This document shows positions 35,230 to 45,985 of a stretch of DNA of 64,000 nt, piece by piece. The translations under genes were made by a program, and so were the position numbers. The stretch is from Sternotherus odoratus (taxonomy: Eukaryota > Chordata > Testudines > Kinosternidae): contig JAVMKO010000006.1 in the NCBI GenBank assembly GCA_032164245.1, forward strand, positions 8,199,001 to 8,263,000, written 5' to 3'. The notes under the pieces are model-generated. The model was not told where the DNA came from, did not search any database, and saw nothing but the letters and a program-made list of their open reading frames with translations. Within the stretch, counting starts at the first letter, position 1. Each line of letters opens with the position of its first letter.

Positions 35230-35771
35230 CAGTAAAACACCGATTTAACGGACCCCAATTTAACGGACCCCGATTTAACGGACTTTAGATGCAACGGACA
35301 AAATTTCCGATGCATCCCAAATCCGTTTTTCGCGGGCTGGCTGCCGACTCCTGGCTGCTGCCCCGGTCCCGGCAGCGAGAGGGCTGGCTGCCGGTTCCCG
35401 GGTCCTACCCGAGTCCCGCCAGCGGGCGGGCTGCCTGCTCCCGGCTGCCGCCCGAGTCCCACCAGCGGGTGGGCTGGCTGACGGGTCCCGGCTGCCGCCC
35501 GGGTCCCAGCAGCCAGGACCCTGGCGGGCTGGCTGACAGGTCCTGGCTGCCGCCCGGGTCCCAGCAGCCGGGACCCGGGCGGGCTGGCTGAGGGCTCCCA
35601 GCTGCTGCCTGGGTCCCGGCAGCGGGCGGGCTGCGGAGCTGCCGCCCTGGCCCTGTGGTGGGCGGGTTGCTGCTCCGACAGCTCGGGGTTTTTTTATTAT
35701 TAAATAACGGACTTTTTCATTTAATGGACACCCCCTCGCCCGAATTAGTCTGTTAAATCGAGGTTTTACTG
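35230..35771. mobile_element. pogo/Tigger-like non-autonomous DNA transposon
   Basis: Ends CAGTAAAACACCGATTTAAC and GTTAAATCGAGGTTTTACTG lie between TA dinucleotides (35228-35229, 35772-35773), as in pogo/Tigger elements. The left end carries three adjacent copies of GATTTAACGGACCCC with small changes. The interior is a GC-rich array around GGCTGGCTGCCGGGTCCCGG. The proline- and alanine-rich open frame over it is a repeat artefact. Confidence 0.8.
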
Positions 35772-36581
35772 TACATTTTTTCACTGGTATACCTTGACCA
35801 GAAGTTGTGTTTTTACAGACCCTAAATTGGGGGTTTAAAACATTTGCCCCCTCCCTTTAAAACCACATAATTTGTTACTGCCATTATGCATTGGCCTGTC
35901 TACTTAGGAGGTGGTTTTACTTCCCCAGGAATTGCATGAGCAGTGTTTCAGCACAGGGATTCCTCATGCTCCAGCACATGATTCATTTCTCTGTAGTGTT
36001 TTGAGAGGCTGTAGGGTGGGATGCAGCTCTAATGAGTTTCCAGATTCCTATCAGTGTGAGTTAGGAGGGGCTGTTTATATAGTAGTGATGATAAAAACAG
36101 TTATTCCCAGTTGGAGGTTAGTCAGTGGTACAGTTATCAGAGCTGTGAAATAGTGGAGGAATAGCTCAGAATTGAAAAATTAAGACCTAAAAAAACCTGT
36201 TGTTTTTCCTTGAGTGAGATGTTTGAAAAAAATTTTCTGCAAGCTTGGAGAAGACTAAAGAGACATGTTAAATGTTGAGAGATTAAGTTGATACAACTTG
36301 ATTATTGGTTTAGCAATGTTCTTTCATGCTAGTAAAATTCAGTTGCCTTTCGGAAGAGGGGTTTAGTTGTGATTTGTTGCCTAAATCCCAACACTAGAAG
36401 CAAGCACTCGGAAGTTGCATTTTTATTCTGTCTCCAGTATTATGTTCTCACATCATGCAGTAAATCTTACAGAGCATTCATGTACAGAGAGACCTAAAGA
36501 TGTGTTGAATAATTTCATAGTGATCCCCCATTGTCCCTGTCAACTTAAATCAGGTCAGTTTAAACAAACCTATTAGAAGTA

Positions 36582-36712
36582 ATTGTGGCACCTTAGAGAC
36601 TAACAAATTTATTTGGGCATAAGCTTTCATGTCCAAATAAATGTGTTAGTCTCTAAAGTGTCACAGGTACTCCTCGTTCTTTTTGTGGATACAGGTTAAC
36701 ACGGCTACCACT
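36582..36712. mobile_element. Penelope-like 3'-tail insertion with perfect 17-bp target duplication
   Basis: A 131-base insertion. GTGGCACCTTAGAGACTAAC at the left is answered by GTTAGTCTCTAAAGTGTCAC, and the right end GGTTAACACGGCTACCACTC is the Penelope-tail terminus. CAAACCTATTAGAAGTA stands on both sides (36565-36581 and 36713-36729) without a mismatch. It belongs to a different subfamily from the other tails here (TTTATTTGGGCATAAGCTTT). Confidence 0.85.
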
Positions 36713-37219
36713 CAAACCTATTAGAAGTAGTTTCAGGTACTTTATCTGCTTCTGAATCCCACTGTCAGTTTGTAGTTTGTTTTCATTCACCTTCCCTCTT
36801 CTTAAAAATTGTTTTACTCTCCTCTGTTCTGCGAGTTTCTTCCTCTACATAGGATATATTGTCTGACCCCACAGGGAAAAAAATGAAATTGACTATACAT
36901 AGAGTTCTGTTTTCTCAGTTTGCTTACATTTGACATCTTTTGATTTAATCGTTCTGTTAGTCCTTCTAGAGGTTATTGGAATAACAGTAGGGTGATGACC
37001 TTTTCAGACAGATACGCTTTTTAGAAAAGCTGGTATCTTTTTAAATTAGTAGTTTGCATCAACAGAGGCCATAGCAAATGAGTAGACTTTTATAGAATGT
37101 TAAAGCCCTGCAATGGGACTGGGATCCCTTGGGACCTGCAGGACATGAAGTTTGTAGGTCTTGAAATGGACTGTTTCAGAGAGCTGTTGTAAAATCTGAG
37201 CCAGTAATGTAAGAGGATA

Positions 37220-37407
37220 CAGTGGAACCCCGTAATACCACGACGATCGGGGTCCAAAAATATCGACCGCGGTAAATTCGGGGTCGCGGTATTGCGGGGT
37301 CGTGCTGCATCAGAGCACCGCCCGCTGCTGCCGTCGGGAGCCCCGTGCACCCCACCCTATAAGTGGATTTGCGCTATCGCGGGGCGTGGTATTGCGGGGT
37401 TCCACTG
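37220..37407. mobile_element. pogo/Tigger-like MITE (188 bp)
   Basis: Termini CAGTGGAACCCCG and CGGGGTTCCACTG, perfect over 13 bases and bracketed by TA (37218-37219, 37408-37409). The subterminal GCGGTATTGCGGGG motif occurs twice. The interior is non-coding. Confidence 0.85.
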
Positions 37408-38662
37408 TACTGTACTGAACTTTGGTCTTTGCTGCTGTTATGCTTTTGACTTGCTCCCCAAAAAGGCTTATACCCAGTTGAACTTGTTTGAAAAGGACAT
37501 CCAACATGTTTTCTCCATTGAAAGGGTTATAGAGAATCTGACTGGTAATGTAGTAACATATGACTTTTAACGGAGGTTATCACATGCCTCTGTTTTTATC
37601 CAACGTGCAGCATCTTTAAGATGAATTTAAGCTTGTGAGCATATATCAGTGCTTTTCAATGCATGTTGCGTCGCTGTGTCCGTATCTATGTGGGGAGCCC
37701 CTCTGTCTGGGGTGGCTGTGACAAGTAGTTTTGCACTGGTGGGGTTGCATGCTATGCTTAGTGCAGTTGGGGATCCCATGCGTGTGATACCACTACTGGA
37801 TTTAATGGAATTGCAATTCATGCTGTTTGTATGGTACTTGCTAATGCTTGGAACAATTAGAAGGTTAATCATCTAAGTCGTTGCCCAGAACGAGTTGGCA
37901 GACTATCTCAGCAGGTTCTTTCACAGCCACAAATGGTCCCTATTCCCAGATGTCGCAAACACCATCTTACAACAGTGGGAATTTCCCCAGCTAGACTTAT
38001 TCGCCATGCAGCACCACGGGGAGTGCCTGCAGTTCTGTTCCTGAATCACAGCCCATGCTCCATCGCGGACGTGTTCTTCCTCCCTTGGAAGGGACACGTC
38101 CTTTACGCATTTCCATCCTACCGCTCATTCACAAGGTGCTACTCAAAGTTAGGAAGAATGAAGCCTCAGTGATAGTGAGCTTCACTCAGTGATAGTGAGT
38201 GTACCATCGGCACTGGTACACCCCTCTCCCGGAAATGTTCATGGAAAAAATGATGACCTTACTGCTGCGCTCAGACCTGATTAACTTAGAATCATGGCCA
38301 CCTCCAGTACCCGAACCTCAAATCGCTCCACCTCACAGTGTGGAAGCTCCATGGCTAAAACCCATTAGATCTGGCTTGTTCGGGTCTAGTCAGAGGGGTC
38401 CTTCTTGGCAATACCTGGCCACCTACCTGGCCAAATGGAAAAGATTCACACTTTGGTCTTCACAGTATATTCCATCTCCAACGCTGTCATCGATACCCAT
38501 GATATTGGACTACCTCCTCCACCTTAAACAGCAAGGACTGTCCATGTTGTCAATAAAGGTCCACTTGGCTACCATTTATGCCTTCCATCCAGGCAGTGGG
38601 GGCTGGTCACTCTTTGCCAACCGATGGTGAGTCATTCTCTGAAAGGTCCTGACAGTCTATAC

Positions 38663-39697
38663 CAGGGGTCTCAAACTCAAATGACCAAGAGGGCCACATG
38701 AGAACTAGTGCACTGGCCTGAGGGCCGCATCACTGACACGCCCCCCTTGTTACCCCAGGCCCTGCCCCCACTCCACCCCTTCCATGAGGTCCCACCCCTG
38801 CCCCACTGCCTCCTCTGAGCATGCAACTCCCCGCTCCCTCCTGGAAGGCGCTAGGCACCGCCGACAGCTGTTTTGCGAACAAAGCAAGAGCAATAGAGGA
38901 AGTCCAGAGCTGGAAACACAAGCAAACAAATCGAATTGAACAAGAAATTACCAGCCTCAGATGATTCAAGCTTTTTTACCGCTCCTGGCTCCCCACTGCC
39001 CTCCCGCCTCTCTCTGCGGGAGGCTTACCGCTCCTGGCTCCCCACCACCCTCCCACCTCTCTCTGCGGGAGGCTTACCGCTCCTGGCTCCCCACCGCCCT
39101 CCCGCCTCTCTCTGCAGGAGGCTTACCGCTCCTGGCTCCCCACCACCCTCCCGCCTCTCTCTGCGGGAGGCTTACCGCTCCTGGCTCCCCACCGCCCTCC
39201 CGCCTCTCTCTGCGGGAGGCTTACCGCTCCTGGCTCCCCACCGCCCTCCCGCCTCTCTCTGCGGGAGGCTTACCGCTCCTGGCTCCCCACCACCCTCCCG
39301 CCTCTCTCTGCGGGAGGCTTACCGCTCCTGGCTCCCCACCGCCCTCCCGCCTCTCTCTGCGGGAGGCTTACCGCTCCTGGCCCTCGCTGCTGAGGGCTCC
39401 CGCGAAGCTCCCACTGCCGAGCCCCGGCTTCCAGGCGCTGCTGCTGCAGCCTCAATGAACAAGCTGGAGCCCTCTGCAGCGGCAGCCATCCCCAGCTCAT
39501 TCATTGAAGCCACAGCAGCAGTGCTTGGTAGCTGGGAATCGGCAGCGGCCCAACCAGGCAGCAGAGAAGCTTCCACTTCTGGCCCCTCCCTCCCGGAAAC
39601 TGCTATGGTGGGGGGGGGCGCTAGGAAGCTTGGCGGGCCGCAGGGATGGGCTTGGCGGGCCACATGCGGCCCCTATGCCACATGTTTGAGACCCCTG
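38663..39697. mobile_element. Non-autonomous hAT element (1,035 bp) inside DIRS
   Basis: Terminal inverted repeats CAGGGGTCTCAAAC and GTTTGAGACCCCTG are perfect over 14 bases. GTCTATAC stands directly outside each end (38655-38662 and 39698-39705), a perfect 8-bp hAT duplication. No transposase is encoded; the open frames of up to 275 residues follow from an internal minisatellite. Subterminal GGGCCACATG repeats are shared by both ends. Confidence 0.95.
38978..39376 (+). repeat. 49-bp minisatellite, eight copies
   Basis: Units of exactly 49 bases start at 38978, 39027, 39076, 39125, 39174, 39223, 39272 and 39321, with a partial ninth from 39370. Each contains ACCGCTCCTGGCTCCCCACC and CTCTCTCTGCGGGAGGCTT. 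Differences between units are single bases. Since 49 is not a multiple of 3, all three frames are read in turn, giving the same peptide repeat in overlapping frames. Confidence 0.97.
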
Positions 39698-39770
39698 GTC
39701 TATACCCTCATGTACGACAGCTGGTCCTGGCCTGGGACCTTAACCTCGGCCTTTTCAGACTAATGGGGCC

Positions 39771-39981
39771 TAGGGATGTAAAATAGTAAATGGTTAACCA
39801 GCAAGTATTTGTCTTACTGATTAACCTTTCTAACTATTAACAACAGCCCCGGGCTGGCCGGAGCGACCCTAGGCCCAGCCGGCAGGAGCAGCCCCGGCCC
39901 TGGTCTCAGTGGTTAGCCAGTTAAATGATATAATTTTAATCTTTAAATGACTAACTTTTAAAAACAATATTTACACCCCTG
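39771..39981. mobile_element. MITE inside DIRS, probably hAT
   Basis: Ends TAGGGATGTAAA and TTTACACCCCTG form an imperfect inverted repeat. DIRS protein sequence breaks at the left border (DSWSWPGTLTSAFSD, then ATGGGGCC) and resumes at the right (GGACCACTTTTTGAACC), which shows the insertion. The flanking octamers are too diverged to prove the duplication length. Confidence 0.6.
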
Positions 39982-40702
39982 TGGACCACTTTTTGAACCG
40001 CTTGCCAACATGTTCTCCACTGTACCTCTCATATAAGGTGGCATTTGTGGTAGCAATAAGGTTGGCCAGGAGGATGTCTGGGCTCAGGGCTCTAACATCT
40101 GAGTCTCCTTACCCTGTGTTCTATAAGGACAAGGTTCAGTTTAGATTGCATCCGGCCTTTCTTCCTAAAGTTGTCTTTCAGTTTCATATTAACCAGGGTA
40201 TTTTTCTACTGTAAGCTGCATGCAAGCAAGCAGGGAGAAAAACCTTCACTCCTTGGACGTTGGCCTGGCGTTAGCCTTGTATGTCGAATGGACAAAACAG
40301 TTCCGGAAGTACATTCAGCTGTTTGTCACAGTAGGAGACAGAATGAAAGGACTTCCAGTCTCCTCCCAAATAATTTCATCCTGAATCCCATTCTGGATCC
40401 AGAAATTCTGTGACTTGGCTAAGATACCTGCCCCTTCACTTACAGCACACTCCAGGAGGAAACGGGTTTCGTCAGCAGTATCCCTGGCCCAGGTTCCAAC
40501 CCAGGAAATCTGCAGAGATGCAATGTGGTCCTCAGTCCATGCTTCTACCTCACATTACGCCATTACCCAGCAGCCTAGAGATGACGCAGCCCTTGGCAGA
40601 GCAGTGCTACAGTCAGCAAACCTTTGAGCTCCAACCACGCCTGCAAAATTTAGGCCTGGGAATCACCTACTTGGAATTGATTTGCGCAATGCCTCAAAGA
40701 AG

Positions 40703-41018
40703 AAAAAACGGTTACCTACCTTTTGTAACTGATGTTCTTCGAGACGTTGCTTCTGTCCATTCCAATACCCACCCCCCTACCCCTCTGTCGGAGCAGACTG
40801 TCAAGAAGGAACTGAAGTGGCGGTGGGTCGACATGGCCCTATATTCAGTGCCATGGAGGTGCGACTCCAGGGGGCATCTGGACCAACCCAATGGGGACTG
40901 CTAGGGAAAAAAACCTTCCAGCTGCCGTGCAGGTGGCATGCAAACACCTAATTGGAATGGACATGAGCAACACATCTCGAAAAACAACAGTTACGAAAGA
41001 TAGGTAACTATTTTTTTC
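40703..41018. repeat. Inverted repeat at the right end of the DIRS element
   Basis: GGTTACCTACCTTTTGTAAC...TCTGTCCATTCCAAT at 40703-40768 recurs in reverse complement at 40949-41018 (ATTGGAATGGACATGAGCAA...GATAGGTAACTA). About 180 bases separate the arms. DIRS elements end in inverted terminal repeats with an internal complementary region, which this arrangement fits. Confidence 0.75.
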
Positions 41019-41068
41019 TGGAGACCTGCTCAAACAGTTATAAGGTGGAGGTCCATCCTCCACTAACA

Positions 41069-41357
41069 CTATGTGTACACTTACATGCTAACAGTGGCAC
41101 ACCTGTACTAATACAGTTGTGCTGCTGTAAGATCGCTTGTGTAACCATGTTATGCTGATGGGAGAGAGTTCTCCTGTTGACATAATAAAACCAGCTGAGC
41201 TAGCAGCAGCTATGTTAGCAGGAGACTGTCCCGTGCGAACAGCGCTGTGCACACAAGCGCTTATGCCGGCAAAACTTATGTCGCTTAGGGGGATGTTTTT
41301 TTCATGTCCCTGAGCAGCAAAAGTTTTGCTGGCATCAGTGCTAATGTAGATATGGCC
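41069..41357. mobile_element. PIF/Harbinger-like MITE, diverged
   Basis: Left end ACTATGTGTACACTTACA and right end CTAATGTAGATATGGCC fit the family termini. It begins directly after the DIRS inverted repeat. No TWA duplication can be shown. Confidence 0.5.
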
Positions 41358-43610
41358 TGAGTTTGTCAGGGCATTGCTGGTGGGGGTGGAGGAGTGGGTT
41401 GGCAGGGAGAGACAGAGTTATGGTAGTTTGGGTACCTTCATTGTGAAATACAATAACTCTGCATTTCCCGGTTTCGAACACTTTCTTTGTCTTTAAACTT
41501 CTCCATTCTTTAGTTAATTCTGTTTTTCTCACTTCTAAATTTTTCTACTGGAAAACCTGGCTGTCATCTATTTCTGCGGTATCATTTGCATGCATACATA
41601 CGTGTGTGTGTATTCCATATTTAAAAAGTAAAAAAAGTAATGCAGTACTCTAGACTTCATTAAATTGGACAGTTGGGAAATACATAAGCCAAAGGTTCCA
41701 CAGCAATGTTATTGTAGTAGGTACCTTCTAACCTTTATAGCATATGTTTAACAACATATAAAAACAAAGCATCACACTACATATTGAATGATTTGAAACA
41801 GGGATGGAAAATACTGTGCTGGAGTGTTGTGTCTTTGTTGACATGTCTGGTGCAGTATTTTTTTTTTAAACTGCGACCACAGTAATGCACTTTTTTGCAT
41901 TTAATTTCCTTTTTTTAAAAAAAATTAAATACGAGTTGAAAGAAGGAAATTGAATCTAAAGCTTTGTCTTGCAGAACGTTTCAAATCTTTGCTCTGGAGC
42001 TAGCTACTTTGCTTGAAAAGCTAACAGCATGGTTGTTACTTGGCCAAAGCTTTAAAAGCCAAATAGATTACATTAAACTACTCTAAGAACGTCTTAGTTT
42101 TTAAAATGAATTAACCAACTGCAACAAGATGCACACTGCAATACAGACTGATAGTTTTATATTATGGAACATGGCCCTGAATTTGCAAATGTCCATAACT
42201 TAAGACAAATTTTCTTTCAAACCTAGCAAAGTACAAGCAGTTGGAGAGTTGCTTACGTACCAAGTTTGACATTTCAGGGCTCAGCTGTTATGAGATACCT
42301 TTGCAACATAAAAATAGATGGCTAGATTTCCATTAAAGCATCGGGTGGGAGCATTATCTCTTTCATAACTTCAATTCTTTCAAACTTTCATTCAGATCTT
42401 CCCTGAGTAGACTCCTAGAATGACAAATTCCAGCACAACATTGTTTGAGAAAGCTGTTAGCCTGTGAAAATGGGGAGGCAGATTATAATAGCCCATGCAA
42501 TTTGAACTACAGTAGTACTGTAAGTGTTGGCACAAGTACTATAAAAGTTTTGTCTGACCATTGCATAGGTGATGGTATTTTGTAATCTGGTATCCATGTT
42601 GATGTATCCGAGGCTTACAGCTACCAGAGCTGGTCTACAGAGGCCCCTGGGAAAATTTGGCTATGGTGGGCAGCATAATTTGACATCTCCACGTTGGGAT
42701 GGTTGAATGAGTCCATGTGGATGAAAAGATGCATTATCCTTTTGGCATAACAAATGGTGTTAAACAGGGTTGCGTTACTACCCGATTTCTGATTGGACGG
42801 TTTTTCGTTTGAAGCCGGGATTGCTACTGTAAGTTCATTACCCAGTCCACCCCTAACTCCATTTGGAGCAGACATGCAGTAGTCTTTGTAACCTGAGCAG
42901 AAATTTCCCAAGCACTTCAAGCAAAATACATTGTTTTAGGTAAAATATAAAACAGGTTTATTAACTACAGAAAGATAGATTGTAAGTGATTATAAGTAAT
43001 AGGCATAAAAAAAGATAAGCGTACAATCTAAATCTTATTACACTCGGCAGTATTTAGATCAAGAAATTTTCTCACACCATTGTATGTTACAATTTTTACA
43101 CAGGATTCTCTTGGTTGAGCCTGGGACCAGTCTCCTCAGTTGAAGTCTTTGTCTTTCCCGTGTTCTTGATTCTTCCAGTTTAGGTGGGGGAGGAGAAAGA
43201 TAGAAGCATTATGCCACTCTCCCTTATTTTATGTCCTTAGTCCATGTGCCTAGAAGACACTAGCACAGACATGTCCTTGTGAGCTTTTCTGAGTCACAGG
43301 GTTGCACAATTCCCCAGATGTGATCTTGTGCAACTGAGTCTTAGAGTTGAGCAGTCCCCATTGTGTGGTGGTTGTGCAATTGTCATTGGATTGTAACCCC
43401 AGTTGATTAATGGTAGTTTAATATCCTCCTGGGAATGGTTTATCACCTAGCAGTAAAGAGTCTCAAACTTAAAACATATTTCAGTAACAACCATACAGCA
43501 AAATCTCATAACTCCATATGCTCTGATGATACACATATTTGGACAGAACAGTGGGTTTCAGCAGATCATGACCTTCCATGTGATATCTTACATGGCAGAA
43601 TATCCCCTAC
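41358..43610. other. Intron-like DNA, 2.2 kb
   Basis: AT-rich with no supported exon or recognised repeat family. Confidence 0.4.
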
Positions 43611-43735
43611 CTCTGTGGCTTGGGCACTTCCCTGAGAGGGGGCAGATCCCTGTTCAAATAGTCTCCTCCTTGGGTGAGGGGGACTTGAAGCACAGGTTTC
43701 CCCATCCCAGTGAGTACCCTAACCAGTGGGCTAAA
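43611..43735. repeat. Palindromic tRNA-like repeat, second copy
   Basis: Left arm CCTCTGTGGCTTGGGCACTT with a B-box-like TGTTCAAATA, right arm ACTTGAAGCACAGG and AGTACCCTAACCAGTGGGCT. Same design as 6716-6961 but shorter. Confidence 0.5.
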
Positions 43736-43969
43736 AGTTATGAAGGAGGTCCTATTCCCCCTCATCCCCACCCTGGCCGTCTTGGATAAGCTTGTCTACA
43801 AGGGCTCAGTCCAGTAGGTGAGCTCTGAGCATACTCACAGGATCAGGCCTTGCAGGTGACTTAGGCAGAGGTATGCCTGTCTTCCCCTGGTTTGTGTCGG
43901 ACTCTGGCATCTAGATGCCAGGCATAGGGCTACAGTGTGCATTCCCAGAGGCCAAAACATAGACACCCA

Positions 43970-44247
43970 GGGCTTGTCTACACTTACATTTTATAGCGCT
44001 CTAACTTGCTAGCTCAGGGATGTGAAAAGTCACCCCCCTGAGCACAGCAAGTCCAAGCGCTAAAGCGCTAGTGTGGACAGAGTCTGAGCAGTGGGAGCCG
44101 CACACTCCGCGCTCGGAGCTAATCCCCTTGTGGAGGTGGATTACCAGGAGCGCTGGGAGCTCACACACAACCACACTCACGCTTCAAAGTGCTGCTGCGG
44201 GAGCCTTCCCCCAACAACGCTTTAAAGTTTCCAGTGTAGCCATGCCC
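43970..44247. mobile_element. PIF/Harbinger-like MITE
   Basis: Ends GGGCTTGTCTACACTTACA and CCAGTGTAGCCATGCCC, nearly identical to 16581-16875. TAA follows the right end; the left flank reads CCA, so the duplication has been lost on that side. Confidence 0.85.
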
Positions 44248-44337
44248 TAAGTGAGTTTTTCACTGCAAGAGTTTGGCACTTACAGGCTTTGGCAGCCAAT
44301 GGGGCCTGATTCTGGAATTTAGGTGCCTAAAGTCCTT

Positions 44338-44539
44338 ATGTTGCTGGTGGGCGGGAAGGGTTTGAGCGTGGGCCTACTAATCCCAGGGTTGTGAGTTCAA
44401 TCCTTGAGGGGGCCATTTAGGGATATGGGGCAAAAATCTTCTGGATGATTTAATTGGGGATTGGTCCTGCTTTGAGGAGGGGGTTGGGCTAGATGATCTC
44501 CTGAGGTCCTTTCCAACCCTGGTATTCCATGATTCTATG
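44338..44539 (+). mobile_element. CryI-type SINE (tRNA-Lys-like head, CR1-like tail)
   Basis: The head has an A-box-like GGTTTGAGCGTGGGCCTACT and a B box at about 44391-44404 (GAGTTCAATCC), then GAGGGGGCCATTTAGGGATA. The tail reads GGATTGGTCCTGCTTTGAGG, AGATGATCTCCTGAGGTCC and ends TTCCATGATTCTATG, the CR1 3' terminus used for mobilisation by CR1 reverse transcriptase. Polymerase III SINEs of this plan are characteristic of hidden-necked turtles, which is the main evidence for the host group. Confidence 0.92.
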
Positions 44540-44900
44540 CACGTGGCAGTTAGGTGCCTAAAATCTTTTATGAATGGAGCCCTTTGGTATGCGTCTTTGA
44601 ACAGTTAACTGCTATTGTCCACCATCTACCATGCTGCTGAGATGGACTTTTTATCAGTGTGATGTCAGTTTCAACTTGTATGAGATATATTTTTGGTTGC
44701 TCATTTTGTATAGAGGTAAGATAAAATAGCCAACACCCTGTATTGGGGCGCATAGGGGCAGTGGAGATGAAGAATCAATTTTAGATGAACAAGTTTTGTT
44801 ATGCAGATGGATAAGTGTACTTCAAAGCAGTTGAAAACTGGCTAACAGCATTGCCATGAGCAAAGGAAGCCTGTTTTTAAAGATATTCGGAGACCATTCA

Positions 44901-45985
44901 TGTGATGCTACATGGAATATGGGTGACTATTTATAATATTTTTGATACCAATATTATGAATCTTACAAGATATGCTGTGTAAGGTATCAGTGGGAAAGTT
45001 ATTATTTTCTAAATATAAGAAGTTTATTTATATGTATGTATCATCTTTGGATCATGAGTTATAAATGTGTGTGATACATCTGCATCTCAAACTTGTTCTG
45101 TTTCTTGGTGAAACCCCCTAGCAGATTGGCATCAACACTATTCTATACTGTTTGATGGCCCATCCAGGACAATCAGCTGTAGAATTAACCCATTGAGAGA
45201 TGCTAGGGGCTATGCATAGGAGTGAGCAGGACATGTGGACAAGGGACTCCAAATGCTTTTGTAAACTCATGTGCTATGAGCCTGTGTTTGGGACAGAGAG
45301 ATGTACAAGCTACATGGCAAAGGATATAAAAAGGCAGCTGCATCTTCTCCATTAGTCTTCAATTGTGCTTTTCATCTCTGGAGTAAATTCTCTACCAACT
45401 CAAGCTGTGAACAAAGGACTGATGGACCCATTTAAGCTTTGGATGTGTTCCAGAGGGACTTTACAAGTCAGCAAACTCACCAGTGCTACTAAAAAACTGA
45501 TATATGGACTTTGAAGTCCTGTGTATGTATCTGATTGCTTTAATCATTTGGCATCTCTCTTCTTGTTCTTTTCTTTCCTTTTGTAATAAACTTATGGTTT
45601 TAGATATTAAAGGATTGGCTGGCAGTGTGATATTTTGGATAAGATCCAAATTGATCTGGTAACATGGCTGGCCCTTTGGGGATCAGAGGAACATTTTGTA
45701 TAGTGAATAGAGTTTTAAATAACTTCTCACTTTACTGGACCTATTTGCTAATTGAGAGTGAGAGACTCGAATGCACTAAAGGGTTCAGTGTGATTTTTTC
45801 CCTCCCCAGCTTCTTGGTAACTAGTGTAGGGGATCAGGAGCACAGTTTGACTGGTTGGTGAATCTAACTACTCTATTAACCACCAAAGTTTCCTGGAATT
45901 TTGGGGGAACTGGCTCTCCTTTTTGCAGTCTGTCCTGTCTTTGGCATTTTCAGTGTGGGTTACCCTAGGCATCTTGGGTCACAGG
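44901..45985 (+). mobile_element. Solo-LTR-like sequence
   Basis: About 1.1 kb without internal retroviral genes, with a TATA box (GGATATAAAAAGG at about 45323-45335) followed after 260 bases by AATAAA (45585-45590) and a GT-rich downstream stretch. This promoter-to-polyadenylation order is that of an LTR left after recombination of an endogenous retrovirus or related element. I found no 4-6 bp duplication at the guessed borders, so the ends are approximate. Confidence 0.5.

Larger units (their letters stand above)
37870..41018 (+). mobile_element. DIRS-like tyrosine-recombinase retrotransposon, 3' half, split by insertions
   Basis: DIRS elements encode reverse transcriptase, RNase H and a tyrosine recombinase that inserts a DNA circle. 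Here the RNase H C-terminus survives (ELADYLSR at 37880-37915, then QLDLFA). The recombinase follows: an N-terminal domain at 38199-38630 (KWKRFTLW, ILDYLLHLKQQGLS, IKVHLATIYAF), a first arginine region near 40050-40080 (LARRMSGLRAL), an HxxR box at 40448-40459 (HSRR) and the nucleophile tyrosine at 40556-40558 (SHYAI). All three reading frames are used and stops intervene, so it is inactive. The reverse transcriptase is not present. A hAT element (38663-39697) and a MITE (39771-39981) interrupt it. Inverted repeats near 40.7 and 41.0 kb mark its right end. Confidence 0.85.

Noticed and set aside
35275..35784. 169-residue minus-strand frame rich in Ala, Pro and Arg
   Set aside because: It lies within the pogo-like element and its GC-rich internal array.
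38936..39763. 275-residue plus-strand frame
   Set aside because: It reads the 49-bp minisatellite through three phases and the non-coding hAT ends.
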